Made by a program: the position numbers and the translations under genes. 25,112 bases of DNA, taken from a virus. The notes beneath the pieces are model-generated. The model was not told where the DNA came from, searched no databases, and saw only the letters and a list, made by a program, of their open reading frames with translations. The DNA is taken from IMG/VR virus record IMGVR_UViG_3300027865_000043, positions 1-25,112 of that record; one strand, 5' to 3'. Numbering within the stretch: position 1 is the first letter of the stretch; each line of letters starts with the position of its first letter. Below, in pieces: positions 22,690-25,112 of this stretch.

Positions 22690-22895
22690 CACCTCGTTTT
22701 CTCTGGCAGCGTCGTTTTACGCAACCGTCCATTCCTCACCAGCAACCTGTCAATATAACGCAACCTCATAATAATCACCGCCCTCTCGTGTTCCATCAAA
22801 TCCAGATATTCGGCCATTGGCAGGGCCATCGGCCTGGCCTGGCCTTCGTCATCACCATCAGCCTCCTTGCGGGGTAATAACCGCTTGACCGTCAT
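22689..22895 (-). CDS. Small hypothetical protein between terminase and nuclease genes, 68 aa
   Basis: This is a 68-residue charged protein: a basic start (MTVKRLLPRKEADGDDEG), then a helix MAEYLDLMEHERAVIIMRLR, and a basic end RNGRLRKTTLPEKTR. The helix could be a dimerising or DNA-binding element. The ATG overlaps the large terminase stop as ATGA and the TGA overlaps the next start, so it is an integral part of the operon. It is not recognised. Its position invites comparison with small terminase-associated proteins. Confidence 0.65.
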   Translation of the reverse strand: MTVKRLLPRKEADGDDEGQARPMALPMAEYLDLMEHERAVIIMRLRYIDRLLVRNGRLRKTTLPEKTR

Positions 22896-24574
22896 AGTGT
22901 TTGTAACTTTGTATCCTCGTACTTGCTCCGGTCCTTCTTTTTATGAGCCAGTGCACGACCCAGGGCCATGATAAGGGCGACGATGCCATCTATCCGCTCC
23001 CGGCTCCTCTTCTTGTCTGGCTTGATGTTGTCAGCCGCATCGGTGAGCGTTACCACGTTATCAGCCATCCAGGTCAGCACAGGATGGCCCCCATGCTCCA
23101 GCATACCCTGGAGCAATAGGCGCTCCAGGTCCTTGCTCGGACCAGACATCGACGCGAACCCTTGCCGAAACTGGACCAGCCAATCGTCGTCTGGCCCCAT
23201 TTCTTGCAGGGTCGTCTGAATACGAGTCGCCCCCCACTTATCGAAAGCGAGTTCCTTGATATCGTACCGTTGCATATCCTCATCGATTTGGGCCAGTATC
23301 CAGTCGTAATCAATGACATTGCCAGGAGTGAGCTTGACGAAACCGCCTCGCTGCCAGGCTGTAAATGGTACGCGGTCCTGGCGCTCCCTGACCAGGATGT
23401 TTTCCTCCGGCATAAAGAAATGGGCCAGCACCTTGTACGGCTCATCTGAGGCAATGGGTGGAAATACGAGCACCCAGGCCGACAGGTCGGTAGTGGATGA
23501 AAGATCCAAGCCTGCATAGCATTTGCGCCCTATCAAGGCCTGAGGATCTGCCGTCCCTGAACAAGCGTCCCACACGTCCCTCCTAATCCATCTCGTAGTC
23601 GCCTGGGTCCACATGTCCAGGTGCAATCTTAGAAACGCATTCAGGGCCGTGGGCATCTCCCTGGCCCTGGCTGCCAGCCTACGCATGTCATCAATCTTCT
23701 TTGACACTCGCAAATTGGGGTTGGCCTTGATCCAGTTTCCTTCGTCTTCCCAGTCGTCCCCCTCGTCCAAGGTGTAAACCACGCCGAAGAAGGTGTCGTC
23801 CTCCACCACGCCGCTTACCACCTTCTCAGTGTAGTCGTGCAACTGATAGCAAAGGGATTCTCGGTCGACGCCTGCCGTGGTAATGGCCAGCATGAGGGGC
23901 TGGCGTCTGGACCCCGTTGCAGTTTCTAGCACGTCCCACAGGTCTCTCGTCTTCCAGGCGTGCAACTCATCAGCAATAGCGCAATGGACGTTGAGGCCAT
24001 CCAGCGAATTGTAGTCGGCTGCCAGTGGCTCAAATTTGCTGGCCGATGACAAGTGGCTAAGGTTGCTACGGAATACGTTAATCATCCTGCTAAGGATCTC
24101 CGATTTCTTGACCATCTTGGTCGCATCCTCGTGGGCGATTTTTGACTGGTCCCTCTTGGTTGCAGCCGTGTATATCTCGGCACCAGGCTCACCATCTGAA
24201 ATCATCATATAGAGACCAATTCCTGCGACCATCGTCGTCTTCCCGTTTTTCCTTGCAACCTCCAAGTACGCCGTGCGAAATCTTCTGAATCCATCGGATA
24301 GTCGTTTCCAGCCAAACAACGACCAAATAATAAACTGCTGCCAAGGTTCCAACACGATGGCCTGTTCCGCCCATTCGCCTTTCCAATGGCGTAGGACCGA
24401 GAAGAAATATACGGCTTGTTTCGCCGCGTCTTCGTCAAAGTACAATCCACGCTCTTCCTGGCTCGCCTTATCGTCAAGGTGTCGCTGGCAGGCGTATTGC
24501 ACCTGCCGACAGGTGGGGACCAGACCAGCCAGGACATCCTCCACATATTGCTCCGCCGTAAACTCGAAAGACAA
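22892..24574 (-). CDS. Terminase large subunit, 560 aa
   Basis: This is the packaging motor and nuclease. The ATPase part has a Walker A-like YLEVARKNGKTT (residues about 103-114), with the R-K-N-G-K-T loop of the Terminase_1 group. Walker B is HCAIADELH (about 198-205), with Asp202 and the catalytic Glu203. The nuclease part has CYAGLDLSSTTDLSAW (Asp357), ELAFDKWGATRI (Asp445) and RERIDGIVALIMALGRA (Asp529), the acidic triad of the RNase H-like fold. The length fits the family. Its start follows directly on the small subunit stop, and its stop overlaps the next gene as ATGA. It packages DNA through the portal encoded at 20043-22028. Confidence 0.95.
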   Translation of the reverse strand: MSFEFTAEQYVEDVLAGLVPTCRQVQYACQRHLDDKASQEERGLYFDEDAAKQAVYFFSVLRHWKGEWAEQAIVLEPWQQFIIWSLFGWKRLSDGFRRFRTAYLEVARKNGKTTMVAGIGLYMMISDGEPGAEIYTAATKRDQSKIAHEDATKMVKKSEILSRMINVFRSNLSHLSSASKFEPLAADYNSLDGLNVHCAIADELHAWKTRDLWDVLETATGSRRQPLMLAITTAGVDRESLCYQLHDYTEKVVSGVVEDDTFFGVVYTLDEGDDWEDEGNWIKANPNLRVSKKIDDMRRLAARAREMPTALNAFLRLHLDMWTQATTRWIRRDVWDACSGTADPQALIGRKCYAGLDLSSTTDLSAWVLVFPPIASDEPYKVLAHFFMPEENILVRERQDRVPFTAWQRGGFVKLTPGNVIDYDWILAQIDEDMQRYDIKELAFDKWGATRIQTTLQEMGPDDDWLVQFRQGFASMSGPSKDLERLLLQGMLEHGGHPVLTWMADNVVTLTDAADNIKPDKKRSRERIDGIVALIMALGRALAHKKKDRSKYEDTKLQTL

Positions 24575-25057
24575 CTATCCGTTCACTCCCTCAAAGAGAA
24601 GGTCGGCTAGATCCTTCTCGGCTCGCCCTCCACCGTCACTCACGCTGATCCGACTACGAGACGAAGGAGTCAGGCCAAACTCCTGCATAAATCGCAGTGC
24701 GTCTCGCTTAGCCCTGTTCGCTATGCTTAGGTACGGATTGTGGATCAGGTTCCCGTTGGTCGTCTTGCCCACCAAGCCCGTCCTGGCCAATGCCTTGGTC
24801 GCCTCCACCCAGACGGAAACGGTCTCGCAATACATCGCAAATGCATTAAGATCTACGGTGGTCAGCAGGCCCAGGTCGTGTAACTGTGTGGCCATCTTCC
24901 GCCACTCCTTCTTTGCCTCAGCGCTCAAGTAACTGGGGCAACGCGGTTTGCGGCCTGGCTTGGGCTTGGGTTCCTTTTTGTTGAGGGGTCTACCGCTAGG
25001 GTTGCCCTGTAGTTCACGCAATTTGGTTGGTTTAGGTGCTGGTCCTCTTCGTCCCAT
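24575..25057 (-). CDS. Terminase small subunit, P27 family, 160 aa
   Basis: The N-terminus MGRRGPAPKPTKLRELQGNP, then SGRPLNKKEPKP, is the characteristic lead of the P27 small terminase family. It is followed by CPSYLSAEAKKEWRKMATQL, an LHDLGLLTTVDLNAFAMYC segment and LIHNPYLSIANRAKRDALRF. The end, FMQEFGLTPSSRSRI, is the conserved C-terminal motif. It recognises phage DNA for packaging and hands it to the large subunit. GAGGAG lies three bases before the ATG, and a small inverted repeat precedes it. Confidence 0.93.
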   Translation of the reverse strand: MGRRGPAPKPTKLRELQGNPSGRPLNKKEPKPKPGRKPRCPSYLSAEAKKEWRKMATQLHDLGLLTTVDLNAFAMYCETVSVWVEATKALARTGLVGKTTNGNLIHNPYLSIANRAKRDALRFMQEFGLTPSSRSRISVSDGGGRAEKDLADLLFEGVNG

Positions 25058-25070
25058 TTTCTCCTCACTT

Positions 25071-25090
25071 TTTAAGCCCCCCTGCTTAAA
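25071..25090. repeat. Inverted repeat TTTAAGC / GCTTAAA upstream of the small terminase
   Basis: TTTAAGC at 25071-25077 and GCTTAAA at 25084-25090 are perfect complements around a six-base C/T loop. The repeat lies between the end of a possible upstream frame and the ribosome binding site of the small terminase gene. No T-run follows on either strand, so it is not a normal terminator. An operator or mRNA hairpin is possible. Confidence 0.55.
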
Positions 25091-25112
25091 CCTGCTCTTG
25101 TTTCGCCTTGAC
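25086..25112 (-). CDS. Possible C-terminal end of an upstream gene
   Basis: One minus-strand frame enters the window and reads VKAKQEQV before TAA at 25088-25086. With eight residues there is no way to identify it. The operon-like spacing suggests the end of the gene that precedes the small terminase (often an HNH endonuclease in such phages), but this is only a guess. Confidence 0.25.
   Translation of the reverse strand, partial: VKAKQEQV

Noticed and set aside
24273-24932. Plus-strand 219-codon frame opposite the terminase genes
   Set aside because: It crosses the junction of two certain genes in antisense, has an Arg/Ser/Pro-rich composition typical of shadows, and shows no motif.
1-25112. 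CRISPR arrays, tRNA genes, insertion sequences or integration sites
   Set aside because: No spaced direct repeats, cloverleaf-like segments, transposase motifs or terminal inverted repeats were noticed. The only long repeat array is protein-coding.

Overview
The window is the late structural module of a tailed bacteriophage or prophage, a siphovirus with an HK97-type capsid. Every convincing gene lies on the minus strand, so transcription runs from position 25112 towards position 1. The gene order is the classical one: terminase small and large subunits, portal, prohead protease, major capsid protein, head-tail joining proteins, major tail protein, tail assembly chaperones, tape measure, baseplate proteins, fibres, and the start of a probable small membrane protein. 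No integrase, repressor, replication or tRNA gene is visible, so neither lifestyle nor host can be read from this piece. The domain types and low similarity to model phages suggest an environmental phage; this is an impression, not a measurement.

Region by region on the minus strand: 25112-22689 holds the P27-type small terminase, the large terminase and a small unknown gene. Positions 22689-22186 are an accessory patch with a GIY-YIG-like nuclease domain, a short overlapping reading frame, a promoter-like sequence and an intrinsic-terminator-like hairpin. Positions 22180-18196 carry a 50-residue membrane protein, a portal fused to a MuF-like minor head domain, the prohead protease and the major capsid protein. 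Positions 18196-15795 hold four overlapping genes that do not belong to a minimal head module: three GT-A-type glycosyltransferases and one sulfotransferase-like protein. Positions 15766-13246 carry the connector, adaptor, HK97 gp10-like, tail-terminator and major tail genes, then the first tail chaperone. The chaperone ends in a CCCAAAT slippery heptamer that allows a -1 shift into a second frame ending at 12926. Positions 12933-8070 hold the tape measure and two tail-tip proteins. Positions 8070-68 hold fibre and accessory tail proteins, several built from duplicated domains or long tandem repeats.

The genes are packed with ATGA, TGATG, TAATG and TAGTG junctions, which points to one long translationally coupled operon. 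The only notable gap lies between the nuclease gene and the portal region, and this is where transcription control is most likely. The most interesting points are the sugar-modification cassette directly behind the capsid gene, the promoter/hairpin unit at 22310-22186, the tail-chaperone frameshift, and the giant repeat-bearing fibre at 4356-1234.
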